From assembly GCF_000972845.2 (NCBI RefSeq), contig NC_040032.1, positions 10,576,334-10,640,333 on the forward strand: a stretch of 64,000 nucleotides of DNA, written 5' to 3'. This DNA is from Larimichthys crocea (taxonomy: Eukaryota; Chordata; Actinopteri; Sciaenidae). The first letter of the stretch is position 1. Each line of letters starts with the position of its first letter. The notes beneath the pieces were generated by a model. The model saw nothing but the letters and a program-made list of their open reading frames with translations. It was not told the DNA's origin and made no database searches. A program made the position numbers and the translations under genes. Shown one piece after another: positions 37,543 through 49,454 of this stretch.

Positions 37543-40500
37543 TTTGATATGCAAAGCAATTCATTCTTGGCTTAAGCTTTTTATATTGGACTAAATATGT
37601 GGCTGTGCATTGGATGCTAATAACTTCCCAAGAGCTGCCACGTAGTCTTTCATCAGTCCGTCATGCCGGGAAAAGGTCAAAAGACTGCAACATTCAACAA
37701 GTTGTTATTCTCATTAAATACTTCTCAGTGGTTAGTTTAGATTAGCTGAAAATTTAATGATCCCATGAGGAAAATTGATGGTATGTCACAAAGTGAAACG
37801 GTTCCTCACCTCGGGGCACTCGATGAATAACAATCTGAGAACAGTAGGTCAGTAATTTGCCATATGTTTGCAGATTTCAATACTTAATCATTACAAGTTC
37901 CTTAAACCGTGATGCTGGAGAGGGTCGCATGTTAATGACGATGTTACACTGTAGTTTGAAATGTTGGATTTGGGATTAGGATGCTCCGGGTTTCAGTGTG
38001 AAATGAATGTAACCGGATGTGAAAAGACCGGATGTTGCAGCACATCTATTAAAAAGAAAGTGTTGCTGAATCTGAACAACCAAAGACACACCAAGTCAGG
38101 ACACTGATCATGCTGTCAGGTAGATCCATGGAGAGAATTCATTTCAGACAGCTATAACTAGAGTAATGTAATCTTAATTGCTGCTGAGTAGCCATTTGTA
38201 CTTTATTTAAATGGAGTGACTTGGTTGTGGCTCATGATTATACTGTACAACGATCATGTAAGTACTTGGAAGGTTTTCTAAATTATTATTTTACTCATGA
38301 ATTTGTTTTATTTTTTATTACTGATAGCAATATATTTGACTGTCTGAACAGTGAGCGTGAGGTCTTCACAGGTCCACTTAGTTTTGAGGAATGGAGACAG
38401 GATACGAGTCAGACCAGGTCCTAATTAAACTGATTATAGTCCGAACAGGTCAGGTAGAGGTTACTATGACAACCCCACTTCTTGACATGCTCCCACTGTC
38501 TCCCTCTTCTTATAACTCTCAGTGTTGTTGCCAGTTCACTTCAAGAATTGTGCGCATTATCAATATATGAAGTTTCAATATTGATTCTGAGGAATGCCCA
38601 CGCACACACTCCCATCACAACCCTGCATGACTTCAGCAATCCTTATTTAAGAACCCTGCCTATGTTGTGTAATAATTATTTATGCATTTTTTTTTCAGTG
38701 CTGCTGCTTGCTACTTGAAAAACCCTGTTCAGAATATTTTCCCGCTGTAATCAGAGCGTTAGCCGTGCTGCCTGAATGCAGATAGATTGTGAACGCCGAG
38801 CTGTTCTGTGCTGCTAAATAAACAACAAAGCACCGGTGTAGCTCATCATGGGCGACTGGCATGTAAACAGTTCCACTTTAACTGACATGCATTGTTGCCA
38901 TAGAAGGCTGATTCAGGATGTAATTGCAAGTGTCCAACGCTGCACTGAGCCTTCTTCTCACATGGGAACTGAGCTGTGTAAACGGTTATATTACAATAAA
39001 AATATATATTTACAAGTGCTACATTTGAGGCTTGTTTCACTATATAGGTTATGTCACAGCAGGTGTTTAGCCTTTCATATCTGTAACTAACACGTTCTAG
39101 TTGATCTCTGATCTCTCACTGTTACTTCAATTTTCTCTTTAACTTTTGTTTTAGCCTTTGAAGGAGTCATGTGGGACGGACACTTCCATCAGGAAGAAAA
39201 ACAAACAACCAAATCTCAGATTAAAACTGTGAGACACCTTCCAAATCACTTTATTCTACTACTATTCTACTTTTTGCAATAATACACTGGATAAGAGTAA
39301 TTAAGGTCCGAGGATGACGGATAAATTCACATGTTGTTTTCTTATTTTTTCAATTGATTTCAGGCTTTATACCTCTGTCACACTGCACAAAAGGTGTTTG
39401 CGTAGTTTGTGCTGTTTTCTATGGATGTGGAGGATTTATGCATTGCAGTGAAAATGAGCTTACAGTGAATGCACAAGCAGAAAAATGCCCAGACAATGCT
39501 CGGGGTCCGGACCTATATTCAAATCATTTTTAAATATTTTATGACACCTCTGTTGAATACGAAATCACATCGTGAAATGTCCTCTCAAGTGTGCAGGTTG
39601 CTAAAGGTGTTTGTCTGCCAAAACATTCCCACAATACATGTAGACACCATCTACTTCACAGTAAACGCTGCTGTCCTTGTACCATTTGTTCCTAACTGGA
39701 TACTCCATCACAAACTCTATCTCAGACTGTCAAAACGCAGTCGCTTCCCCATTCTCACATCAATATTCTGTCTGTGTTAAAATGCTAAACAAGAGGGACA
39801 GGGGCATCAATTTGTGTTCATTTGAATCATCATAGTAGAAACTCATTTTGAACTGATTTGGTCATCTGTAAATTGATTACACCATGACAGTTTTAGACAT
39901 GTTCCCAGAGACACTAACCTTTAGCAATGTCGTGTGCCAGATAGTGGCTGATTCCCCTGGTGGGACAAATAAAATGACAGCGATAGGAAATAAAATGAGC
40001 AAATAAAATGGTCATTTGTTCTGTATCAATTTGTGATATTAGATTAGAAATTAAATAAGGGCGAGCTCAAGCATCAGCACTCAAGTTGTGTTATTAAAGG
40101 TGGATATGCAATCAGCATCATTAAAGCTCAAGCTGCATTAATCAAAAACTTCCATACGGTGTTAAAATGTGAAAATGGTCGACACAGTAAATCAGGAATC
40201 ATACGTCATTCCACACATGTAACATAGTAATATCTATTTAAACCACTGCTTTAGGGACATGTGGTGGACTGTTGTAGGCCTACACAAACACCTTAGTGCC
40301 TGCAGGTCTTTTCTTAGTACTTAGTATGAGGCAAAGGTGGAAAAAATACTAACCTCACCCCACCAAAAAGCAAACAACTACAAAGAAAAACTTTCTTTCT
40401 GCTTTGCCAGAGGACCCTGAAGGCAGCAACAGCACAAAACAAGCTGCTTACCTCAACTGGCCTCTTCTTAGCGCTGTGCACAGGCCACAGGGCAGGATCA

Positions 40501-40746
40501 AGCATAGGGTAGACGGTCATAACCCCGATGCCAGAAGTGAAGTGCAGGCAGCGAAAGGGACAACGGAGGGAAGAACAAACCGGGAGCCATACTAGTTTAA
40601 GACAAACTTCTATACCTGACTCAATATTCCTGCTACGGGCAGACGCAAACCAGCAGATGGGTCATGTGCACAAGTTCATCTGAATATGTGTAACTAAAAA
40701 AACAGTTTTTTTAGGTATGTATGTATGGAAAGGTCAGTCAATTGGT
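37543..40746. other. Non-coding stretch
   Basis: No repeat or exon recognised. The interval 38720-38880 is complex and contains adjacent FOX-like and SOX-like words; it may be conserved non-coding DNA. A T-run lies at 38686-38695. Confidence 0.45.
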
Positions 40747-40892
40747 CAGTCGGTCCACCACTTTGGTCCAGATTGAACCATCACAGCAAGTATGGGATGG
40801 ACGGCCATGAAATTTGGACCACTCATGTTTCAAGGTTATTTTTGTTCATTTGTCCATTACTTTGGTTTCTGACCTGCACAACTAATTAGCAA
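40747..40892 (+). repeat. Degraded copy of the 28083-28582 fish repeat family
   Basis: Landmarks: CCACTTTGGTCCAGATTGAA, TATGGGATGGACGGCCATGA, AATTTGGACCACTCATG, TTGTCCATTACTTTGGTTT and ACTAATTAGC. These occur in the family order, with the middle blocks missing. Confidence 0.6.
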
Positions 40893-43800
40893 AAGTGATC
40901 ATGCATCATTTAGCCTTACATATAAACACTGGATCCAACAACAGTAATAACAAAAGAAAAAAAACGAATGAGGAGCTCACAGAAATACGTTTCACTATAG
41001 TTGTTCTTTTATGATTATATTTGATGTTTTAGATGTTAAAAATGTGTGGATCGTTACACTCTGTACAACAATTTGTGACATTTTCTGATGTGCACGTTTC
41101 TGTGTGTGTCTATACAGTATTACTATGCCTCTATAATAACAATAACACACACTTTAAATTTCCTCTAAGCTGATACACTAAAAAAATAATAGTGTGTTTG
41201 TGGCTGATGAAAGTGCAGCCATGGCAGAGTGACGGTACTGTTAGAAAATCACTTCATGGAAGAATTTTTCCCCCCTTCAAAACATTGAATATTGGAAAAC
41301 ACCATAATGCCTTACATCACACCCGAGAGCAACAAAATCAAAATAAGGCTTTGCTTTCCATTACCCGGCCGGCCCAGGAACATAAAACAGTGGCACACTG
41401 TTGCAATATTAAGCAGCCACTTCCCTTTAAATGTGCTCTAGTCGTGCGTTGCGGGGCAGCTGGCCTGTCAAGGTGAGAGTAAACCGGTATGTCACCGGTT
41501 GGAAAACACACAGGAGAACACATTAATGTGTTTGTCTCTTGTCTGATTGGGGTATGATATCCTGCTGTGAGAGACTCTGTGATATTATTACCCAGATACT
41601 TCTGACACATAAAACTGCAGCCAACAGGCGTTGGCATTGTTATATTTTTACTTAATTGGATAATTTGTTTAATTTGTGAGAACGTATTTGATGTAAGAAT
41701 AATATGTTTTGCAGATTATTTGGTTTCTTAGAATAAAAAGAGCAGATGAAGATATGAACATCTGATGGCTTGTGGGAAAGGAGCTCATTGTTGTAGTAAT
41801 CATAGTTTCAGTGTGTAATGCTATTAAATGGTCACATTACCCAGTATTCTCTTCTGAGTCTTTGAATCTCATACAGCAGAGAGTTACGGTGTTTAACGCC
41901 TATCTCTGATTTCCTTTGTGGATATGAGCCATTCACACAGTAACATTTGTCTTTGAACAGATATCATGTATTGATTTGAGTTTCACAGTGAGTGATGACT
42001 CAAAGGGCAATTAAATCAACTGTGGCAAAAATCCTTATTAAAATGATAAATGATTCATTTCTGACTTTAGTTCAGTTAACAGCTTTTGAATATTCATCCA
42101 AATGATCGTTGCTGTTGTGGTGGAATAAGGCACTGCTTTTTTTGGGGGGGGCGGTTCTCTGAATATTATCTCTAAACAATAAAAGCATTTTTTGGATTAT
42201 GAATGTAATCAATATGATTCACTGTTTCATAAAGCTCATTTCATTTGCACTCTTTTCAAATATTGAACCGAACTCACTTCATGAAAGACTTTCTAACGTT
42301 CAGATGTTCTGTTTTGGTTCACAGGAGCTCAACTTCATTTCACGATATGAGTGCTACATGAAAACAGTTTACACGTGAAGCTCGATGAGGAATTTTGCCG
42401 CGGGTACGCTCAAAAACAAACGTCGTGCGACATGTCATTCGGCTAAGTCTGAAGATGAAAGGTGTTTGTGTCTCTTAAATTTCTGTGTTCTTGCCGCTGC
42501 ACACCTGCCCAATCTGCGTGAAATGGACGCAGTTGTTGGTTTTCGGGAAGGTGTAAAAATTGTCAGAGGCAATGTTGGAGAAATTGAAAAATAAATGAAT
42601 CAACAAATGTCTGCGAACCCTGGGCTTTGCAGAATCATCTCACATCCTTTCCCTGAACTTCACCTGTCTGTAATCAGCCTCCGTATAGTTTTCAGCTTTC
42701 AGTCACCCTCCAGTTATGTGCAGTGTGTTTGCACGGTGCTGGATTCTGAGGTGATGGACGGGTTTTGTACTGAACACCGACTGTATATAATAAACTCTGG
42801 GACACTTCAAATTCTTGTGCGCTTTGTCTTTCTTCTTGTCTGCCGGTGTCTACTCAAATACCTGGATGTTGCTGCTCATTAAGGGTTCACATACTCAAAA
42901 GGTTATAGGGTTGACTGGTATATAAAAAAAATATATTATCTTTGTCAGACCTCAACTGTGACCCCGGCTCCTAGTCAAACAGCTATAATTCTATGGGGAT
43001 CCATGCTGAATTTGGCCTCAACCTGTAGTTATATTGTGCTGTACAACATGTTTTGTTAAGGCCTCATTAAAGTTGGCACAAGTTTAACCCTTTAAGGCAT
43101 CCTTAATACTTAAAGTGTTGGCAACATCTTGAATGCCTAATGGCACATCAGAGGAATTTATAATAATCCTCCCAACACTGCCTGCAGCACATTATCAGAA
43201 AAACAAAGTTTACACAATCAGTTCTGTGGGATTCATTTTCCATTAGTTATTTCTCTCTCTCTCTCCGCTGCAGTTTGTCTTAGAACTAGAAAGTGTCATT
43301 TGCTGTGTTACAGATAAATGATTCATGAGACGTGTTACAAAAACAGTCACAAATGCGGCAGATAGTATCAGATCCAGTTCAACAGTTTGTGCCGGTGTTT
43401 TGAATTTCCATGTCGGTGTTCATGAAGATGCCGCCGACTGTTCGTACACAAAGTGAAGCAGCTTCACTGTCATGTGCCGACATTCCTGATGAACGGATTT
43501 CAGTGGCAAAAGACACAATTTGAATTTCAGTGACAGGTTCAATTAAAAAAAAAAAATGCATCACACATTATTTAATTTGTGACGTCGCTGTAGTAGGACA
43601 TGATTTGTTCTGGTGGTTTTGGCAAAAGGAGCAAAAACTTCAGTATGAAACTATTAAAAGTGAAGATGTGAATCTTTAAAAATACTATTTTAGCCTTGGA
43701 GTACTACAAGATGTTCACAGACAGAGGCATCTCAGGATGTGTTCCTCTCAGTAGCAAGTAAGGCAATTGACTGTCTATTGGGGAGTTCATTTACTTTCAC

Positions 43801-44019
43801 ATTTTTACACAGTCTAACTTCAAGGTTTAATCAGCAGCACGAGTGGATCCACCTGCAGCATCTTGTTTTTTACATACAGTAGTAAACACAGATGCTCCAG
43901 TCATAAACTTGAAGTGTTAATCAGCTCAAGACCGGGGCTACAATTAAACTCACTGTCGGATAAACACTTCCTTCTCCAGTAGTCCATGAGAATATCTGAT
44001 TATCTATCTCTACTTACAA
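40893..44019. other. Non-coding stretch
   Basis: No exon or repeat recognised. A G-run (GGGGGGGG) sits at about 42143-42150 and a CT-rich run at 43253-43264. Frames such as 42385-42594 and 42595-42882 carry no domain. Confidence 0.45.
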
Positions 44020-44350
44020 ATAAAACGATACCTGTGAGTCAGAGTTACTGCCGTGTGCACTCGTTCGGCGATGTACTGAGCGCCAGCACAGAGCAGCGAG
44101 TGGGAAGCGTGTTTAATTCGTGTGGTGGGACAGATAAGTTCTGGAGAAGCAGCGGATCAAAAGGAATTGACAGCTCATAAAAACTCATCTGCGAGTTGGC
44201 TGAAAGTTTACGCGTTCTAGATCTGGCCCCCGAAAACCTCGTGTCCGTCATGCGGCCTGAACTAAAAGCTCCACCGGATCAAGAGTTCAATTTAGCGGGA
44301 CATCATTTCGGAAAAATTTGTCCTCTCTCACGGTTCTATCATCGCAGTCT
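44020..44350. promoter_or_regulatory. CpG-dense patch
   Basis: I count about 22 CpG dinucleotides in roughly 330 bp, several times the level elsewhere in the window. No repeat family is recognised. A 133-codon frame starts at 44196 on the plus strand but shows no domain. Options: a small unmethylated CpG island or alternative promoter of the host gene, a young element not yet decayed, or the relic of an unknown exon. Function is not shown by the sequence. Confidence 0.35.
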
Positions 44351-45193
44351 GTTGTTAGTCCTGCCAGCAATCATAGCCAAGCTTCCCCAGAGAAGTGCAG
44401 ACTTCCTGGCAAGTTTCATAAAAATAGCCTGGGACCGTTCTGTTATCTCTTGGATTTCTGCTGATTTAAGCTGTTCTGCACCCACTTCACCACGTATAGC
44501 GGAGATTATATCTTGTACAAAGTGGACTACCTTTCCCCCTGGATGTTACGCCACACAAATCACTCTAAAAGGTCATCGATATGCACTTGGGTTTTAAAAG
44601 TTATGGATGTGACTGAAATTTATTTGAATGACTGAGGTGTACAAGACTAATTTAATGTTTCTCAAAGGACTGTTATTTCTCTATTATACATAAGTGAAAT
44701 AGTTTTAATTGTTTCTCATTCTTCAGACATGGATAGTAACACAGAATCTCTCCTTTTCCACGTACAGTACATAAACCTAATTAAAAAAAAGAAAAAAAAG
44801 AAGCAAGATCACCTTCCGGCACCATTACAGCTTCTATTTTTAGCATTGTTGGCACCAATGATAATTAAAATCTCTGAATATGGCAGTGTACTGTAGGTGT
44901 TATGCTCCACCCACTGAGCCGTGCAGGAGCACAAGGACTAAATCAAGTGATCACTGACTTTTTTAAATCTTCTATTTTAAGCACTGCAGGCCCCCTAAGC
45001 TGTGCTCAGCACCAAAAACCCTCCATGGTAGTTTCTTCTTTAATGCCAGTTGCTCATTTTAAAGATTAATACTTCCAAAAATTCTGTTTATGAACTGTAA
45101 ATTTGTTTTGAGAGAACTCTAATGCCATTTGTGTTTTCTATGATGAGGAAGTTTCATAAATTTTGATACCGAACATGTCAGTAAGTTAAACAT
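44351..45193. other. Non-coding stretch
   Basis: Nothing recognised apart from A-rich low complexity at 44781-44802. Confidence 0.45.
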
Positions 45194-45482
45194 ATTTTAT
45201 TCTTGCAATAGACCACAGGTCACTATAAGGCGAACCGCGATCCAGGTCCGGACCCATTCTCTGTCCTGTCCGGATCCAGAGCTGGTTTGTACAGTACATC
45301 CTACCCGTCTCTGATTGGCCAGCACTCGTTGCCTCTGTCAAGTGACGGAGAGAAAACTATAAAGGAGTGAGGAGACGAGAGAGAAAAGAGGCCAAACTGT
45401 GAGTCAGTGTGCCATGGCGTGTGCTAAACGGAGGATGGCAGCGTCTTTTAATCCGGAAGACTGCAGCCAAGTCAGCCAATAA
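45194..45482 (+). mobile_element. Promoter-like 5' relic, probably of a hAT-type DNA transposon
   Basis: Seen: a GC-rich stretch with GATCCAGGTCCGGACCCA and GTCCGGATCCAGA (45239-45285), an inverted CCAAT box (ATTGG, 45314-45318), a TATAAA box (45358-45363), a GAGA-rich leader, and then an ATG at 45414 that opens a 22-codon frame (MACAKRRMAASFNPEDCSQ...) closing with TAA at 45480-45482. The CGGACC-rich front and the MA.AKRR start resemble the 5' ends of fish hAT-like transposase genes. Only the first few codons would be left, so it is truncated. Alternative: a decayed promoter and first exon of another gene. The reading is inference. Confidence 0.4.
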
Positions 45483-48400
45483 CTTGTTATTATTATGAAA
45501 GTAGTTTTTATTTATGATTCTGAGTTAAATGTCAAATTTGCTTTGACTTTTCTTATTTATTTTGATGTATTATTTATTATTGTATGCAGCTTTCCAGAGT
45601 CCAGAATCACACTGAATTATAGCTTTCTTTCTTTGAGTCGTTGACTTCACACTGTGCAGATGTTGATACAATGACATATATATAAAGTAACTGTAATGTA
45701 TAATTAAATTATAATGCAACTTAAACTTGATAATGCTGCGGAACCTGAATGTGAGCAATTTTTCTTGAAATCATACCGCTGCAATAGACTATCCACTCGT
45801 GGTGACTAAGGCATTAACATATAACTGAAATGAGAATCTTTCTGTGGTCACAGTCTTGCACAGAGTAGCCCTTTAAAAATAGTTATTTCCAGTGCATTAA
45901 AAAGGCTAAGCTGTCATCTCCCCGCATGACAACTGGAACACTCTCCATACCTGCAGAAGCAAAGTGTTCCTGTATGTATATAAATAGAGTTTCGAGAAAG
46001 TGTACCATAAAAGAAGCCTGCATGTTCCTGCAGAACATTATCAAACATTACTGTTACGTCGGAGCAGCCTGCTTTGCATATTTGCTTCTGATAAATGTTG
46101 TAAATGACGTCTCATAACGAGTTTTGTCCGTGCTTCGCCTTGTGTATTTGCAGTGAGCAATTCAGAAAAAAGTTTTAAGTGCTGTCTTTAACAACACACT
46201 ATTTTTTTTAATTACTTGCCATGCTAGATTCTGCTGAACCTCCCAGCCCGGTATGACAGCACACAAGTGGATGATTGACTTGTGGGGTGGGTGTAGGACA
46301 GAGATAAACCACCACATCTTCCTTTCCACTCATCCTGACAATGACGAGAACAAGAAAGAGCCTTTTCTCTGCGTGCATGTGCCGACAAATGATTATAATG
46401 CTTCCTTTGTGAAATGGGATGATTTGCCACATCACAGAACATCTAGCATTTTGATAGACCTCCAAAAGATATTTGATTTGTCTGTGCGGCTCACAAATAC
46501 CTGCCAGTCAAAACAACTCAGAGGGAAATCGCAGGTGGGTAGGAATGTGGAACAGCTGGTCCTTGTATTCGACGGCGCATGGGAATGTGTGCACTACGTC
46601 GGTTTGTGGATGATGATGTGTTCTGAAGAAAAAGAAAACCGTGTCCTTTGCAGCACCTCGGCACAGCCGTTTGAAATGCATATGACAACGGCATATTGAA
46701 AAATTGCCGGTCTGCCGGGAGTACCGGGCATCAGAGGAGCTCAAACCATGTTTTAGTTCAAGAAACTTGGAGGGAAAACTTTTGCATAATGCATTCCAAA
46801 AAAAAAAAAAAATCATTATGCAGTATTTGAATATTTTCTCCTAATATAGGAGCAAATAAATGAGATTCCTTCCCCCTATCTGTCAACCAGTTTCTGGCAT
46901 TTGTGTGTATAATGTGTTGTTTTTAAGTGTTGCATATGGTACTGTAGCTCACCCCATATTTTTGGGGGGATTTTCTCTTTCTTAATTTGGAGGTCATTGT
47001 CACTTTCACAACAGACGCCTGCAGCGTTATGCCTGCGGCGTTACGCCTGCCACGATTCTTGCTGTTCTCATCCTGAGAGACCCGATCGGAAATGAATGCA
47101 CATGTGCCTTTGATCCAGTTTCACAGGGAAAACAAAAGTCTTTGTTTTTCATGTGTGGGTGATCACTTGTACAGTTAGTGTCTCTATATGCTGCATTTCA
47201 TTTAAATATGGTTTTAGGTTATTATCGGTTTGTTTGTTGTGATGTAACAACCTTAAAATCAACAGAATTATGTATCTATCCCGTGGAGGCATCCATCCAG
47301 CCCGGGAAACAACTTAACGCCTGTCTTGTCTGCTGTACATGGGGGAAATGTTATACCCATAGACATGCATCTCAGATTAAAGGGAATACTTTTGCATGAA
47401 GTATACAGTGATGCGTAAAAACTGCAGTTTTCAGTTAGCGTCCTTGCATCTTCCAGCAGTATGAATGAACACTCAGGTCATCATTTGTGAAACCGAAAAG
47501 TGTTATTGGTAGACCGTAGAGTATCCTCCTTCAAGTCCAGCAGCATGAGGTGCCAACTGTACTATCAAACTGAATGTTGATTTAAGATGAAATGCATCAA
47601 TAAATAAAGAGTTCTGAAACGCGGTTGTACCACTAAAGGCCAGCATTAAAACATCTAGCAGCCTCAGGCTCAACACTTTGGGCTGGACGGGCTTTTGAAA
47701 CAAGCCGCTGATAGTTTGGCCTTGGCACATCATGAACAATATGTGGTAGCTAATAACACATTCCTCAGGGTGGTGGGGAAGATGAGATGGGAGAGCAGAG
47801 ATACACCGGCTCACCACGGGGCACTATTGCAGAATATAATCTGCCACATACATGCAGCTGCAATCTGAATCACCCCAGAGGCCTCCTTAGCCAGGTTTAA
47901 CTTGACCTCGAGCTTCAAGAAGATACAAGGAGAAAAAAAAAGAGGGCTGAAAGGATCATCGCTGTCAACCCAGACTGCAGAAAATATTGCACCAAAGATT
48001 GAAGAAAGAAACGAAGGATGATAAAGAGATGAGGAAATAGTCTTGGTGGAAAACAGTTTTTCTGCGCCCAGTGTAGACACATCATTACTTACTGTAAATG
48101 GAAACTCACAGTAGACGCACAATATAAAGCATGTCCATGCTGTTTGTGATAACTACCCGCCTGTGATGATGCGAAATGAAATTGTTCCAATTCAGTCAAT
48201 ACAGTAAATGATGTAAATAATCTGTTGCTATGTGATAGTGACATGGGGATGATGATGGCCAGGATTTACATTTGACTTCATGATAAACACAATCAGGAGC
48301 TCCGGCCTTGTTGATTGGGCTGTTGGCAGCAAGTGGGTCATCCACACACCGTCTGCCAGCTACTTATTATTCATGACCCCTTTCAGCCAATGGTTGAGAT

Positions 48401-49270
48401 ATGCTTGAATGGGCATATACTCTCCAAACAGCGGGTCTTAGGTAAACAACAAGACATCTCCTCACAATGTAAAACACATATTTTCATATGTTTGCACACA
48501 GAGATAACAACTATCTGAGCAAATATGGAATAAAATATATCTACAGCCAGTACTACAGGTGAATAAGAAAAAGCTACAATATCCTACATGCTTTTACTGA
48601 TCAGTATTAATCAAAAACTTCCCGTAGCAAGACTGCAATCCACCAATTGAAGTTAATCCGACTAATGAATTGTGTGCAGCCACAACCTTACGTCCCCATG
48701 CCACACTGCAACTCCGTTATGGCCCTGAAACAATTAAGAACCCATAAAAGAGCAATACTGTTACACTGGGTGACACACTCCTTCATTGCAATGGGCACGG
48801 TCGGCGTAGTTAATTCTGAAACAGACCTCTGGTGGACGCCACAGAGTGTGCTTGTAGGTCACGGTTTGATGAATGAACTTGCGTTGGCGGTGACATATTA
48901 GGTCTTTTGTGTGTTTTAGGCTGTGGCTACACAATTAATATGACACGCCATTCATAATTCACAATTCAATAACAGCTATATGAACTATGAATATATGAAC
49001 TTTAGGAAACTATAGGAAAATTAGACAAGCTTTAATCTTTAAGAGCCAGCTTAACATCTTTTCTTTAATGGGTAATAATCTGTAACTGTAAAACTACTTT
49101 CAGTCCAGTATCGGTCTGGATTGGTACCACTGTTACGACAGTTAATTATGTAATTTTCCACTTTCCATTTCCATTCAAGAAAAGCCCAGACCAGTTCCAG
49201 CTGGTTGATGGTCTGAGCTGGGTGGAATGTGCATTGTTTTCTGGTGGTCTGGCACAAATCATCAGCATCC
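45483..49270. other. Non-coding stretch
   Basis: Contains a run of 15 A (46798-46812), a 14-bp triple tandem repeat (47017-47058) and no recognised exon. The 148-codon frame at 46253-46699 has no domain and no codon pattern that would set it apart from chance. Confidence 0.45.
47017..47058. repeat. Three tandem 14-bp units (GCCTGC..CG.TT.)
   Basis: Units GCCTGCAGCGTTAT, GCCTGCGGCGTTAC and GCCTGCCACGATTC lie end to end. The first two differ at two positions; the third is more diverged. Confidence 0.8.
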
Positions 49271-49310
49271 TGGGTGGCTTAGGAAGTAGAGCAGTCTCGA
49301 CGGTTAGGAC
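49271..49310 (+). repeat. Short piece of a fish repeat ('GTGGCT.AGGA.GTAGAGC')
   Basis: TGGGTGGCTTAGGAAGTAGA, then GCAGTC..CGACGGTTAGG, resembles the start of the repeat seen in reverse at 60789-60877. Only about 40 bp. Confidence 0.35.
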
Positions 49311-49424
49311 AGTTTCATAGCTGATTGTCAGCTGCGAGCACAGAGCAGCTTCTTTTTCAGATTCTGTGTCTTATTATTCAGCCTCCGTCATTCATGTCAG
49401 TGTTTGTGACTCACTCCCGTCGTC

Positions 49425-49454
49425 ATGCAAATGAGCTGTTGCAAGAATGCAAAT
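49425..49454 (+). promoter_or_regulatory. Pair of octamer (POU factor) sites
   Basis: Two exact ATGCAAAT words at 49425-49432 and 49447-49454, same orientation, 22 bp apart start to start (about two helical turns). POU-class factors bind this octamer. Whether it is used is unknown. Confidence 0.4.

Noticed and set aside
44196..44597. 133-codon plus-strand frame next to the CpG patch
   Set aside because: Not called as a gene: no domain, no splice evidence. The CpG patch itself is reported as a finding.
46253..46699. 148-codon plus-strand frame
   Set aside because: No recognisable motif; three overlapping minus-strand frames of similar quality. Treated as chance.
49105..49260. Possible transposon with GGTACCACTGTTACGACAG and CCACTTTCCATTTCC words
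   Set aside because: Reminded me of a fish DNA-transposon family, but I could not place ends or a consistent order of landmarks.
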